Positions 25,373 to 33,370 of a DNA stretch of 53,673 nucleotides are shown here, one piece after another (position 1 is the first letter of the stretch; every line of letters begins with the position of its first letter). The notes beneath the pieces were generated by a model. The model ran no database searches. It was not told the origin of the DNA and saw only the letters and a list, made by a program, of their open reading frames with translations. A program made the position numbers and the translations under genes. Source of the DNA: Clostridia bacterium (GTDB taxonomy: Bacteria; Bacillota; Clostridia; Oscillospirales; Acutalibacteraceae); assembly GCA_017450005.1 (NCBI GenBank), contig JAFSYM010000133.1, positions 1 to 53,673 of the forward strand. Direction: 5' to 3'.

Positions 25373-26551
25373 ATGAAAAAGTGGTTCGCGTTCTTTTTGA
25401 GCTGTCTGCTGGCGGTGCTGCTGACCGTTCCGGCGTTCTGCGCGGATTCGCCTGCGGAAAAGGCGCGCATCTGCTTCGGCGAGGACGGCAAGCTGACCAT
25501 TCTGCAGGTTGCCGATATTCAGGACGACGCGCTTTTGTCGTACTATTGCAAACGTTCCATTGTTTATGCCGTTCAGCAGGCGCAGCCGGATCTGATCGTG
25601 CTGACGGGCGACAACATCTCCGGCCCTTCCTGCCGGACGAAGTGGCTGTCCGAAAAGGCGATCTGCCAGGTAATGGATGTGTTTGAGCGTCTCGGCGTGC
25701 CGGTGGCGATGGTCTTCGGCAATCACGACGACGAAAATACGCCGCTTGACAAACTTGCGCAAATCGAAATGTATGAGCGCTATTCCTGCTTCATCGGCTG
25801 CTCGGGCGTCGTGGCGGAACGCACGGTCGGCGGCGAGAGCACGCTCAACGCCGGCACCTACAATATTCCCGTCTACGAGTCCGCGGACAGCGACAAGGTC
25901 GCCTATAACGTCTGGTGCATCGACTCCGGCAACTACAATCCCGATCCGGCATACGGCGGCTACGGCTATGTGCTGCCTGAGCAGATCGACTGGTATGTGA
26001 AAACCTCCGATGCGCTCAAAGAAGCAAACGGCGGCAAACCGGTTCCGTCGATTGCGTTCCAGCACATCATCCCGCCGCACATCTATCGCGCGCTCAAATC
26101 GGTGCAGGGCGGAACGCCGGGTTCCGTCGGTTCAGGCAATCAGGCGTTCATGCTGCCCGACGGCACGAATCCAGAAATCAACTGGCTGAGCGAGCCGCCG
26201 TGCCCGCCCAGTACCGCATGTGAGGCGGCTTATGCCGAAATCGACACCATGCTCCGGCAGGGCGACGTCAAAGCGGTCTTCGTCGGCCACGACCACATCA
26301 ACAACTACATCGTGCCGTACGAAGGGATCGATCTTGTCTGCTCGCAGGGCTGCACGTTCCATTCCTATAACGATCATCACAGAGGATTCCGTGTCATCAC
26401 GATCGACAAGGACAGCACCGACACATACGACACGTACATGCTCTCCTCCGATACGCTCCTGCGCGAGGGAAGCAGATTCGACGCGGCGCTGTACAGCCTG
26501 CGGATTCTGTATGATAAGGCGGCTGCGTTCTTCCGCAACCTGTTTTCTTAA
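25373..26551 (+). CDS. Secreted calcineurin-like metallophosphoesterase, iron-regulated
   Basis: This 392-residue protein begins MKKWFAFFLSCLLAVLL, a signal peptide probably cut after VPAFCA. It has the five metallophosphoesterase blocks: VADIQD, LTGDNIS, FGNHDDE, AFQHIIP and VGHDHIN, which bind two metal ions. The chosen ATG at 25373 has AAGGA eight bases upstream; the ATG at 25364 is too close to that site. The family hydrolyses phosphomonoesters or diesters; this type resembles purple-acid/Dcr2-like phosphatases. It is a paralogue of the protein at 52085-53284. The operator in front suggests expression under iron limitation. Confidence 0.88.
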   Translation: MKKWFAFFLSCLLAVLLTVPAFCADSPAEKARICFGEDGKLTILQVADIQDDALLSYYCKRSIVYAVQQAQPDLIVLTGDNISGPSCRTKWLSEKAICQVMDVFERLGVPVAMVFGNHDDENTPLDKLAQIEMYERYSCFIGCSGVVAERTVGGESTLNAGTYNIPVYESADSDKVAYNVWCIDSGNYNPDPAYGGYGYVLPEQIDWYVKTSDALKEANGGKPVPSIAFQHIIPPHIYRALKSVQGGTPGSVGSGNQAFMLPDGTNPEINWLSEPPCPPSTACEAAYAEIDTMLRQGDVKAVFVGHDHINNYIVPYEGIDLVCSQGCTFHSYNDHHRGFRVITIDKDSTDTYDTYMLSSDTLLREGSRFDAALYSLRILYDKAAAFFRNLFS

Positions 26552-26562
26552 ATCACAATGAT

Positions 26563-26595
26563 AAAACCTCGGCCGTGCGGTGCGGCCGAGGTTTT
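26563..26595. terminator. Bidirectional terminator
   Basis: AAAACCTCGGCCG (26563-26575) and CGGCCGAGGTTTT (26583-26595) form a perfect 13-base-pair stem with a seven-base loop. It serves the convergent phosphoesterase and DtxR-type genes. Confidence 0.9.
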
Positions 26596-26609
26596 GCTGT
26601 GTCTGTCTT

Positions 26610-26984
26610 TTATTGTCCGCCGTATTGCTTCATGTGCGCTTTGATGGCGTCAAAGGTCTTGTCGCTGATATAGTGCTCGATCCGGCAGGCGTCGTCGGAA
26701 GCTGTTTTTTCGTCCACGCCCAGGCGGATAAACATTTCCGTGAGCACGGTATGCCGCTCGTAGATCCGCTTTGCCTTCTCTTCACCGGCCGCAGTCAGGC
26801 GCAGATACCCCGATTTGTCCATCGTGATTAGACCGGCTTCACGCAGCAGGCCGACGGCACGGCTGACCGAGGGCTTGGAAAAGCCCATATACTCGCCGAC
26901 GTCGATGCTGCGCACGGCAGACGATTGCCGGGAAAGGATATAGATTGTCTCCAGATACATCTCACCGGATTCATATAATTGCAT
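26610..26984 (-). CDS. DtxR/IdeR-type iron-dependent repressor
   Basis: This 124-residue regulator has a winged helix-turn-helix and a metal-binding dimerisation domain. The ligand set is M9 (SGEMYLETIY), H78, and C100-E103-H104 in DACRIEHYIS. Methionine and cysteine at these positions match iron-type DtxR/IdeR, not the aspartate and glutamate of manganese-type MntR. It lacks the SH3-like C-terminal domain of actinobacterial DtxR. The ATG at 26984 has AGGGGGTG six bases upstream. It is read divergently from the feo operon, and is the most likely protein to bind the GGTTAG-N6-CTAACC operators at 25322, 27133 and 27700. Confidence 0.88.
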   Translation of the reverse strand: MQLYESGEMYLETIYILSRQSSAVRSIDVGEYMGFSKPSVSRAVGLLREAGLITMDKSGYLRLTAAGEEKAKRIYERHTVLTEMFIRLGVDEKTASDDACRIEHYISDKTFDAIKAHMKQYGGQ

Positions 26985-27096
26985 CACCGGCACCCCCTTG
27001 TTTGAGATAATCATACCATATTTTTCCGGATAAATCAACAAAAAAATATACACCCGCCCATGCAGGAAAAATATGCAGGAAAAGTATGAAAAGGGG

Positions 27097-27125
27097 TTGA
27101 CAAATTAGCAAAGGCTAACTATAAT
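27097..27125 (+). promoter_or_regulatory. feo operon promoter with embedded operator
   Basis: TTGACA (27097-27102) and TATAAT (27120-27125) are perfect and spaced by 17 bases. The spacer holds TTAGCAAAGGCTAA (27105-27118), an operator half-site pair, so metal-loaded repressor would block RNA polymerase directly. Confidence 0.88.
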
Positions 27126-27132
27126 AGATTGT

Positions 27133-27183
27133 GGTTAGCGAGAGCTAACCGTAATATTTAGATTTTGGGTTAGCGAATGATAA
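27133..27183 (+). promoter_or_regulatory. Downstream iron operators in the feo leader
   Basis: GGTTAGCGAGAGCTAACC (27133-27150) is a strong inverted repeat just after the transcription start. A weaker copy, TTAGCGAATGATAA (27170-27183), follows. With the site in the spacer this makes up to three operators in about 80 bases. Confidence 0.75.
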
Positions 27184-27206
27184 TTTAAAAACGGGAGGAA
27201 AATGAT

Positions 27207-27419
27207 ATGCTGCCGCTCAGTATGGCCGAAATCGGTCAGCCGCAGATCATCAAAAAGATCGGCGGGAGTCCGGACGTCAAACAGCATCTGGAGACGCTCG
27301 GTTTTAACGTCGGGGGCGAGGTGTGCATCGTGAGCACGCTCGGCGGCAACCTGATCGTGAAGGTCAAGGAGAGCCGCGTGGCTGTCGATGAAGCGCTCGC
27401 AAGAAAGATTATGGTATAA
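27207..27419 (+). CDS. feoA: FeoA, first copy
   Basis: This 70-residue protein is an SH3-like FeoA domain (HLETLGFNVGGEVCIVSTLGGNLIVKVKESRVAVDEALARKI). FeoA is a small cytoplasmic partner of the ferrous-iron transporter FeoB. GGGAGG is correctly placed before the ATG. It is the first gene after the iron-controlled promoter and is followed 21 bases later by a second FeoA. Confidence 0.92.
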   Translation: MLPLSMAEIGQPQIIKKIGGSPDVKQHLETLGFNVGGEVCIVSTLGGNLIVKVKESRVAVDEALARKIMV

Positions 27420-27440
27420 CATTTTGAGGAGGAATAGAGT

Positions 27441-27662
27441 ATGAAAACACTCAGAGACGCCGCCATCGGTGAAACGGTTAAGGTCGTGAAGCTGCACGGC
27501 GAAGGCGCTGTCAAACGCCGCATTATGGACATGGGGATCACGAAGCACACGCCGGTATACGTGCGCAAGGTCGCCCCGCTCGGCGATCCGATCGAAGTTA
27601 CGGTACGCGGCTACGAGCTGTCGCTGCGCAAAGCAGATGCCGAAATGATTGAGATCGAGTGA
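27441..27662 (+). CDS. feoA: FeoA, second copy
   Basis: This 73-residue FeoA domain reads VKLHGEGAVKRRIMDMGITKHTPVYVRKVAPLGDPIEVTVRGYELSLRK, the more typical FeoA sequence of the pair. GAGGAGG precedes the start. Two adjacent, diverged FeoA genes ahead of one feoB suggest they are not interchangeable and may form a mixed complex with FeoB. Confidence 0.94.
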   Translation: MKTLRDAAIGETVKVVKLHGEGAVKRRIMDMGITKHTPVYVRKVAPLGDPIEVTVRGYELSLRKADAEMIEIE

Positions 27663-27699
27663 CCGGCGGCGTAAGGCAGCATTCTTATTTTTTTGACTA

Positions 27700-27721
27700 A
27701 TGGTTAGTTTGCGCTAACCAT
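27700..27721 (+). promoter_or_regulatory. Iron operator before feoB
   Basis: A 22-base inverted repeat with core GGTTAGTTTGCGCTAACC (27702-27719) matches the other operators, and its outer bases also pair. A TTGACT box lies just upstream (27693-27698), but no good -10 box is seen, so this may be an internal control point or a weak secondary promoter. Confidence 0.75.
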
Positions 27722-27755
27722 CCGAAGCCGTCAGCGGCAGAAAGGAAATATTATC

Positions 27756-30242
27756 ATGAATATACGCATTGCATTGGCGGGTAACCCGAACAGCGGCAAA
27801 ACGACGCTGTTCAACGCGCTGACCGGTTCCAACCAGTTTGTCGGCAACTGGCCGGGCGTGACTGTGGAGAAAAAGGAGGGCAAGCTGAAAAAGCACGACG
27901 ACGTGACGATCACCGACCTGCCCGGTATCTACTCCCTCTCGCCCTACACGCTGGAGGAAGTCGTTGCCCGAAACTATCTGATCGGCGAACGTCCCGACGC
28001 GATTCTCAATATCATCGACGGAACGAACCTGGAACGCAATCTGTATCTGACAACGCAGCTTACGGAGCTGGGCATCCCTGTGGTACTGGCCGTCAATATG
28101 ATGGACGTCGTGCGCAAGAACGGCGACAAAATCGACACGAAAGCGCTGGGCAAGCAGCTCGGCTGTCAGGCGGTCGAGATTTCCGCGCTCAAGGGTGACG
28201 GCGTCATGGAGGCCGCCGAAGCAGCGATTGCAGCGGCAAAAAATGCGAAGACGGTACCGATGCACACGTTCTCCGGCGCGGTGGAACACGCGCTCGCGCA
28301 CATCGAGGAGGCCGTCGTGCACGATCTGCCGGAGGAGCAGCAGCGCTGGTACGCGATCAAGATCTTCGAGCGCGACGACAAGGTGCTCGAACAGCTGAAC
28401 ATCCATGCGGATACGCTCGCGCACATTGAAAAGGATATTGCCGCAGCGGAGCAGGAGATGGACGACGACGCGGAAAGCATCATCACGAACGAGCGGTATA
28501 TCTACATCGCCGAGGTCATCAAGGCGTGCTACAAAAAGAAGAACAAAGGCGGTCTCACGACGTCCGACAAAATCGACAAGGTCGTGACGAACCGCTGGCT
28601 GGGTCTGCCGATCTTCGCGGCTGTGATGTTCCTTGTGTACTGGATCGCGATGGTCGCCGTCGGTGCGCCGGCAACGGATTGGGCCAACGACGGACTGTTC
28701 GGCGACGGCTGGCATCTGTTCGGCATCGGCAGCAGTGCGTATGAAGAGGTCGACGAAGAATACAATTCCGCGCTGAACGCCGCGCAGGCGTTCGTGGAGA
28801 TCGACCCCGAAGCGGAGGACTTCGACGAAGACGCCGCCAAAGCGGAGCTTGCGTCGTTTGTTCCTGCGGAAAAGATTGCCACAGTGGATGTGGAAGACGA
28901 AGAGACGCTGGAAATCAGCACGCTGACGGCGTACTACGATACGATCCCGGCGGATGCGGACGAGGAAGTGACCGTCGGCATGACGTTCACCGAAGCGAAA
29001 GACTACTTCACGGCGAACGGCTTCGACGCGCCCGATCCCGCCGACTACGGCGTGTGGGTGCCCGGCGTGCCGGTGCTGGTCGGGAATCTCCTCGAAAAAG
29101 CGAACGCCGCCGAATGGCTGCAGGGACTGATCCTCGACGGTATCGTCGCGGGTGTCGGTGCGGTGCTGGGCTTTGTGCCGCAGATGCTGGTGCTGTTCCT
29201 GATGCTGGCATTCCTCGAAGCGTGCGGCTACATGGCGCGTATCGCGTTTGTGCTTGACCGCATCTTCCGCAAATTCGGTCTGTCCGGCAAATCCTTCATT
29301 CCGATGCTCATCGGCGTGGGCTGCGGCGTGCCCGGCATTATGGCCAGCCGTACCATCGAAAACGAACGTGACCGCCGCATGACGATCATGACGACGACGT
29401 TCATTCCCTGCGGCGCGAAGGTGCCGTTCATCGCCATGATTGCCGGCGCGATCTTCGGCGGCTCTCCGTGGATTTCCACCTCGGCCTATTTCATCGGCAT
29501 GGCGGCGATCGTCGTTTCCGGCATCATGCTCAAGAAGACGAAGATGTTTGCCGGCGAACCGGCGCCCTTCGTCATGGAGCTGCCCGCGTATCACTGGCCG
29601 ACGCTCGGCAATGTGCTGCGCAGCATGTGGGAGCGCGGCTGGTCGTTCATCAAAAAGGCGGGCACAATCATCCTGCTGTCCACCATTGTGGTTTGGTTTA
29701 CTTCTTACTTCGGCTTCACGCCCGACGGCTTCCGGATGCTGGCGGAGGATGAACTCGATCTCTCCATTTTAGCGCGCATCGGCAGCGTGATCGCATGGAT
29801 CTTTGCACCGCTCGGCTGGGGTACCTGGCAGGCAGCCGTGGCGTCCATCACCGGACTTGTGGCCAAAGAAAATATTGTTGGCACGATGGGCATTCTGTAC
29901 GGCGGCGGAGAACTGACGGCATGGCAGGCGCTCCGGCAGGCGTTCACCGGCGTTACCGGCTTCTCGTTCCTTGTGTTCAACCTCCTGTGCGCGCCCTGCT
30001 TCGCGGCGATCGGCGCGATCAAGCGCGAGATGAACAACGCGAAATGGACGTGGTTCGCGATCGCGTATCAGTGCGGCTTTGCCTACGCGGTGTCGCTGTG
30101 CATCAACCAGATCGGCGGCGCGTTCACCGGCAACTTCCATGTGATCGGTTTCATCTGCGCGCTTGCGCTGATCGCAGGTATGGTCTACATGCTGTTCTTC
30201 AAGAAGTATAAAGAAGCGACGAAGCTGACCAAGAAAATCTGA
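27756..30242 (+). CDS. feoB: Ferrous iron transporter FeoB with an acidic external insertion
   Basis: This 828-residue protein has an N-terminal G-protein domain with GNPNSGKTT (G1), DLPGIYS (G3) and NMMD (G4), then a helical GDI region, then a polytopic membrane part (GCGVPGIMASRTI, CGAKVPFIAM). FeoB imports Fe2+ across the cytoplasmic membrane. It is longer than most FeoB proteins because residues about 321-436 form an insertion rich in aspartate and glutamate between the first and second membrane spans, in the external loop. The operator at 27700 and the feo promoter upstream point to iron repression. Genes for accessory proteins follow without a break. Confidence 0.96.
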   Translation: MNIRIALAGNPNSGKTTLFNALTGSNQFVGNWPGVTVEKKEGKLKKHDDVTITDLPGIYSLSPYTLEEVVARNYLIGERPDAILNIIDGTNLERNLYLTTQLTELGIPVVLAVNMMDVVRKNGDKIDTKALGKQLGCQAVEISALKGDGVMEAAEAAIAAAKNAKTVPMHTFSGAVEHALAHIEEAVVHDLPEEQQRWYAIKIFERDDKVLEQLNIHADTLAHIEKDIAAAEQEMDDDAESIITNERYIYIAEVIKACYKKKNKGGLTTSDKIDKVVTNRWLGLPIFAAVMFLVYWIAMVAVGAPATDWANDGLFGDGWHLFGIGSSAYEEVDEEYNSALNAAQAFVEIDPEAEDFDEDAAKAELASFVPAEKIATVDVEDEETLEISTLTAYYDTIPADADEEVTVGMTFTEAKDYFTANGFDAPDPADYGVWVPGVPVLVGNLLEKANAAEWLQGLILDGIVAGVGAVLGFVPQMLVLFLMLAFLEACGYMARIAFVLDRIFRKFGLSGKSFIPMLIGVGCGVPGIMASRTIENERDRRMTIMTTTFIPCGAKVPFIAMIAGAIFGGSPWISTSAYFIGMAAIVVSGIMLKKTKMFAGEPAPFVMELPAYHWPTLGNVLRSMWERGWSFIKKAGTIILLSTIVVWFTSYFGFTPDGFRMLAEDELDLSILARIGSVIAWIFAPLGWGTWQAAVASITGLVAKENIVGTMGILYGGGELTAWQALRQAFTGVTGFSFLVFNLLCAPCFAAIGAIKREMNNAKWTWFAIAYQCGFAYAVSLCINQIGGAFTGNFHVIGFICALALIAGMVYMLFFKKYKEATKLTKKI

Positions 30243-30265
30243 TCCTTCGGAAAGGAAGCGATGAC

Positions 30266-30448
30266 ATGTTCACATGGCTGTCTGCAAATATCGCCAACAT
30301 TCTGATCGTTTTGGCGCTGATCGCCGTTGTGACGGGGGTCATTGTCAAGATGCGGAAAGATAAACGAAAAGGGAAATCCGCCTGCGGCTGTAACTGTGCG
30401 CACTGTGCCATGCACGGCGCATGCCATCCGCAAGGGAAAGAAACCTGA
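30266..30448 (+). CDS. FeoB-associated cysteine-rich membrane protein
   Basis: This 60-residue protein has one membrane span (ANILIVLALIAVVTGVIV) and a basic, cysteine-rich cytoplasmic tail, CGCNCAHCAMHGACH. This is the standard form of the small FeoB-associated proteins encoded after feoB in many Firmicutes. It probably receives or chaperones ferrous iron or supports FeoB assembly. It starts 23 bases after feoB. Confidence 0.9.
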   Translation: MFTWLSANIANILIVLALIAVVTGVIVKMRKDKRKGKSACGCNCAHCAMHGACHPQGKET

Positions 30449-30463
30449 TAAACCAACATATAG

Positions 30464-30492
30464 GCGGCGCCGGGACACGTTCCCTGCGCCGC
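30464..30492 (+). other. Hairpin inside the feo operon
   Basis: GCGGCGC (30464-30470) pairs with GCGCCGC (30486-30492), with an inner GGGA/TCCC stem. No T-run follows, so it may act as an mRNA processing or stability element between the feo core and the HMA-ZIP genes. Confidence 0.5.
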
Positions 30493-30514
30493 ATGCTTAC
30501 GGGAGGGAGACAGT

Positions 30515-30769
30515 ATGATAAAAACTACGGTAAAAATTGACGGCATGATGTGCGGAATGTGTGAGGCGCACGTCTGCGACGCGATCCGCAAAGCGGTTCC
30601 GGCGACAAAAAAAGTATCCGCTTCACGCGCAAAGAAGGAAGCGACCTTCCTGACGGACAGTGCGGTGGACGCCGACGCGGTCAAAGCGGCGATTGACGCG
30701 ACCGGCTATACATGTCTTGGCGTGCAGAGCGAACCGTATACGAAGAAAGGGCTGTTCGGAAGGAAATGA
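30515..30769 (+). CDS. Heavy-metal-associated (HMA) domain protein
   Basis: This 84-residue protein is a single HMA domain with the metal loop GMMCGMCEAHV (C13 and C16). Such domains carry Cu+, Zn2+ or other soft metals as chaperones. It has GGGAGG upstream and overlaps the ZIP transporter start by four bases. Its place in an iron-controlled operon suggests that metal trafficking beyond ferrous iron is co-regulated. Confidence 0.85.
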   Translation: MIKTTVKIDGMMCGMCEAHVCDAIRKAVPATKKVSASRAKKEATFLTDSAVDADAVKAAIDATGYTCLGVQSEPYTKKGLFGRK

Positions 30770-31545
30770 AGACGGTGATTGCAGGGCTGCTCATTCCGTT
30801 TCTCGGCACGGCAGCGGGAAGCGCGTGCGTGTTCTTTCTGCGGAAAGAGCTGAAAATCGGCGTCCAGCGCGCATTGACCGGGTTTGCTGCGGGCGTGATG
30901 GTCGCGGCGTCGATCTGGAGTCTGATTGTGCCCGCCATCGAGCAGTCGTCTGCAATGGGGAGATGGGCGTTTCTGCCGGCGTTTATCGGCTTCTGGCTCG
31001 GCATCGGATTTCTGCTGCTGCTGGATCATGTCATTCCGCATCTGCACCGGCGCATCGACCAGCCGGAAGGCCCGCGCACCAGCCTCGGCCGCACAGCCAT
31101 GCTGGTGCTGGCCGTGACGCTGCACAACATCCCGGAGGGTATGGCGGTCGGCGTCGTCTATGCGGGACTTCTGAGCGGCAGCGCGAACATTACGGCGGGC
31201 GGTGCGCTCGCGCTGGCGCTGGGTATTGCCATTCAGAATTTCCCGGAAGGCGCGATTATCTCCATGCCGCTGTATGCGCAGGGGCATAATAAACTGCGGT
31301 CGTTTGCGCTGGGCGTGCTTTCCGGCGCGGTGGAACCGGTATTCGGCGCGCTGACCGTGGCGATTGCCGCGCTGGTTGTGCCGGCTATGCCCGTGCTGCT
31401 GTCCTTTGCGGCGGGCGCAATGCTGTATGTCGTCGTGGAGGAGCTGATCCCGGAGATGTCGGCGGGCGAACACTCCAATATCGGCGTGGTGTCCTTTGCC
31501 GTCGGCTTCAGCGTCATGATGGCGCTGGATTCGGCGCTGGGATAA
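30766..31545 (+). CDS. ZIP-family divalent metal transporter
   Basis: This 259-residue membrane protein has the two ZIP metal-path motifs, HNIPEGMAVG in the fourth span and FPEGAIISMP in the fifth, plus a short histidine-bearing loop (DHVIPHLHRR). ZIP proteins move zinc, iron or manganese into the cytoplasm. The ATG at 30766 overlaps the HMA stop codon (ATGA), so the two are coupled. It closes the feo operon. Confidence 0.9.
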   Translation: MKTVIAGLLIPFLGTAAGSACVFFLRKELKIGVQRALTGFAAGVMVAASIWSLIVPAIEQSSAMGRWAFLPAFIGFWLGIGFLLLLDHVIPHLHRRIDQPEGPRTSLGRTAMLVLAVTLHNIPEGMAVGVVYAGLLSGSANITAGGALALALGIAIQNFPEGAIISMPLYAQGHNKLRSFALGVLSGAVEPVFGALTVAIAALVVPAMPVLLSFAAGAMLYVVVEELIPEMSAGEHSNIGVVSFAVGFSVMMALDSALG

Positions 31546-31583
31546 CAAACCGCAATCCCGCCGTAGAAATACCGCCCGACGCA

Positions 31584-31612
31584 TTGCGCAGCGTGCCGGA
31601 ATATGGTATACT
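31584..31612 (+). promoter_or_regulatory. Promoter of the lipase-like gene
   Basis: TTGCGC (31584-31589) and TATACT (31607-31612) are 17 bases apart, 22 bases before the chosen ATG. Confidence 0.65.
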
Positions 31613-31634
31613 TGGGACAGCGAGGTGTTGGCGT

Positions 31635-33200
31635 ATGACGACAATCTGTAAAAAATGCTGTTCCCTGTTTCTGTGCGCGGTTCTGCTCTGCTGCGCGTTC
31701 GTTCCGGCATTTGCTTCCGACGGCCGGTGCGATTGCGGCTTTTCTCCGATCATCTATGTCGGGCCGCTCGGCTGCACGCCCATCGTCCGCGACGCGGGCA
31801 CGGACGGCGAGCAGGCGTTATGGAAGATCGACGCCGGGTTTCTGCTGTCCAATCTCAAAGACGCGATGCCGAAGCTGACGAGAGCGATCCTGACGCGTGA
31901 TGCGCAGCTTCTTGCGGACGCGCTCGTGCAGTTTGTCTGCGCTTCTTTCGGCGATCTGGCGCTCGACAGCGACGGCAACTCGAAAGAGAACGTCACAACG
32001 CCGGAGTTGAACGTCCCGCAGGAAGAACGGCACGGCATCGACTGCGACTATTATTTCGACTATGACTTCCGGCTCGATCCCTGCGCGCATGCGGACAGAC
32101 TGCATGCGTTCATTGAGCAGGTCAAGACGCTGACCGGTCACGACAGCGTGAAGCTCAAGTGTTCGAGCATGGGCGGCGTCGTGCTGTCGGCGTATCTGAA
32201 TAAATACGGACACGACGGTATCGACGTCATCATCTGCCGCTGCTGCCCGCTGTGGGGTACCGCAGTGGCAGGGGAGGCCTTCTGCGGCAAACTGGAGCTG
32301 AATCCCACGGCAATCACCCGTTACGGCGAGGACGCCATACCGTTTCTGGATACGGGCTTTGCCGACGATTTCATCGAGGGTTCTCTGTATGCGCTGCTCG
32401 ACGTGCTCAAAGGCGCAGGACTCATAGACGGCATCTGTGCGCTCGGCGATCGGATCATCCGTTCTGTTGGGGATAAAGTCTTTCGTGAGGCGCTGATCCC
32501 GATTTTCGGCACGCTGCCCGGCATCTGGGCGTTTGTGCCGGAATCCTATTTTGCCGACGCGGTGCAGTTTATGGGTCTGCCCGCGCAGGGCGGACTGCAC
32601 GACAAGGTATTCGCCTACAGGCATGCCATGGCGAATATCGCCGCAAACCTTCAATCTGCGCGGGAAGACGGCGTCAAGGTCTGCATCATCTGCGGATACA
32701 ATGTGCAGCGCACGCCGCTCGTCACACTCTGGCGATCTACGTCCGACGGTACGGTCGACACGAAATACGCGTCGCTCGGCGCAACCTGCGGCGACGTGAA
32801 AGAGCCGCTGGACGAGAGCTATCTGAACGCGATGCGCGAGCGCACGTATCTCTCGCCCGACAGGATGATCGACGCGTCGACGTGCGCACTGGCGGACTGC
32901 ACGTGGTTTGTGCGCGACTGGCTGCACTGCAACGGCAACGCGGGCATCGACAAGCTGTTTGAACTGGTCATGACGAGCGGCGAAGTCAGCGTCCGCGCGT
33001 TCACGGCGTTCCCGCAGTTTCTGGAGGCGGACGACGACCGCGACACGGTGTATCCTGTAACCGGTGCGCCCGACGCAGCGCAGAGGCTGAAGGAACGGCC
33101 GTCTTACCTCAACTGGATAAGGTATCTGTTTTCTTTCCTCAAACGCTTTTGGCAATCTCTGCCGCGCCTGTTTCAATCTGCGCAGCGGCTGCATGGCTGA
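31635..33200 (+). CDS. Secreted lipase-like alpha/beta hydrolase
   Basis: This 521-residue protein begins MTTICKKCCSLFLCAVLLCC, a signal peptide probably cut after FVPAFA. GAGGTG is seven bases upstream of the ATG at 31635. The middle part has a likely nucleophile elbow, KCSSMGGVVLSAYL, preceded by LHAFIEQVKTLTGHDSV, as in lecithin-cholesterol acyltransferase or lipase-like hydrolases. The first elbow glycine is cysteine here. Later acidic and histidine residues could complete a triad, but they cannot be fixed by eye. The substrate is unknown; a lipid or ester outside the cell is likely. Confidence 0.65.
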   Translation: MTTICKKCCSLFLCAVLLCCAFVPAFASDGRCDCGFSPIIYVGPLGCTPIVRDAGTDGEQALWKIDAGFLLSNLKDAMPKLTRAILTRDAQLLADALVQFVCASFGDLALDSDGNSKENVTTPELNVPQEERHGIDCDYYFDYDFRLDPCAHADRLHAFIEQVKTLTGHDSVKLKCSSMGGVVLSAYLNKYGHDGIDVIICRCCPLWGTAVAGEAFCGKLELNPTAITRYGEDAIPFLDTGFADDFIEGSLYALLDVLKGAGLIDGICALGDRIIRSVGDKVFREALIPIFGTLPGIWAFVPESYFADAVQFMGLPAQGGLHDKVFAYRHAMANIAANLQSAREDGVKVCIICGYNVQRTPLVTLWRSTSDGTVDTKYASLGATCGDVKEPLDESYLNAMRERTYLSPDRMIDASTCALADCTWFVRDWLHCNGNAGIDKLFELVMTSGEVSVRAFTAFPQFLEADDDRDTVYPVTGAPDAAQRLKERPSYLNWIRYLFSFLKRFWQSLPRLFQSAQRLHG

Positions 33201-33308
33201 AAACGCGGCACGCATTCACGCATTCATAAGATAGTGCAAATATAACGCAGCGGTCGATGATACGCCCGGATGCGTTGTCAGCGGAGCGGAAATAAAGCAG
33301 GAAAAGTA

Positions 33309-33337
33309 TTGACATACGCAAATATGTTTGATAAAAT
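33309..33337 (+). promoter_or_regulatory. Promoter and probable OhrR operator
   Basis: TTGACA (33309-33314) and TAAAAT (33332-33337) are spaced by 17 bases. The AT-rich region 33318-33345 includes CAAATAT and ATATTTG as an inverted repeat overlapping the -10 box, the place where OhrR-type regulators bind. Confidence 0.65.
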
Positions 33338-33370
33338 ATATTTGTGCAAAACACATACGGAGGCTTTTTC

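Noticed and set aside
27714-29594. A 626-codon minus-strand frame opposite feoB
   Set aside because: FeoB motifs are unambiguous on the plus strand. The antisense frame is rich in Arg, His and Val as expected for a shadow.
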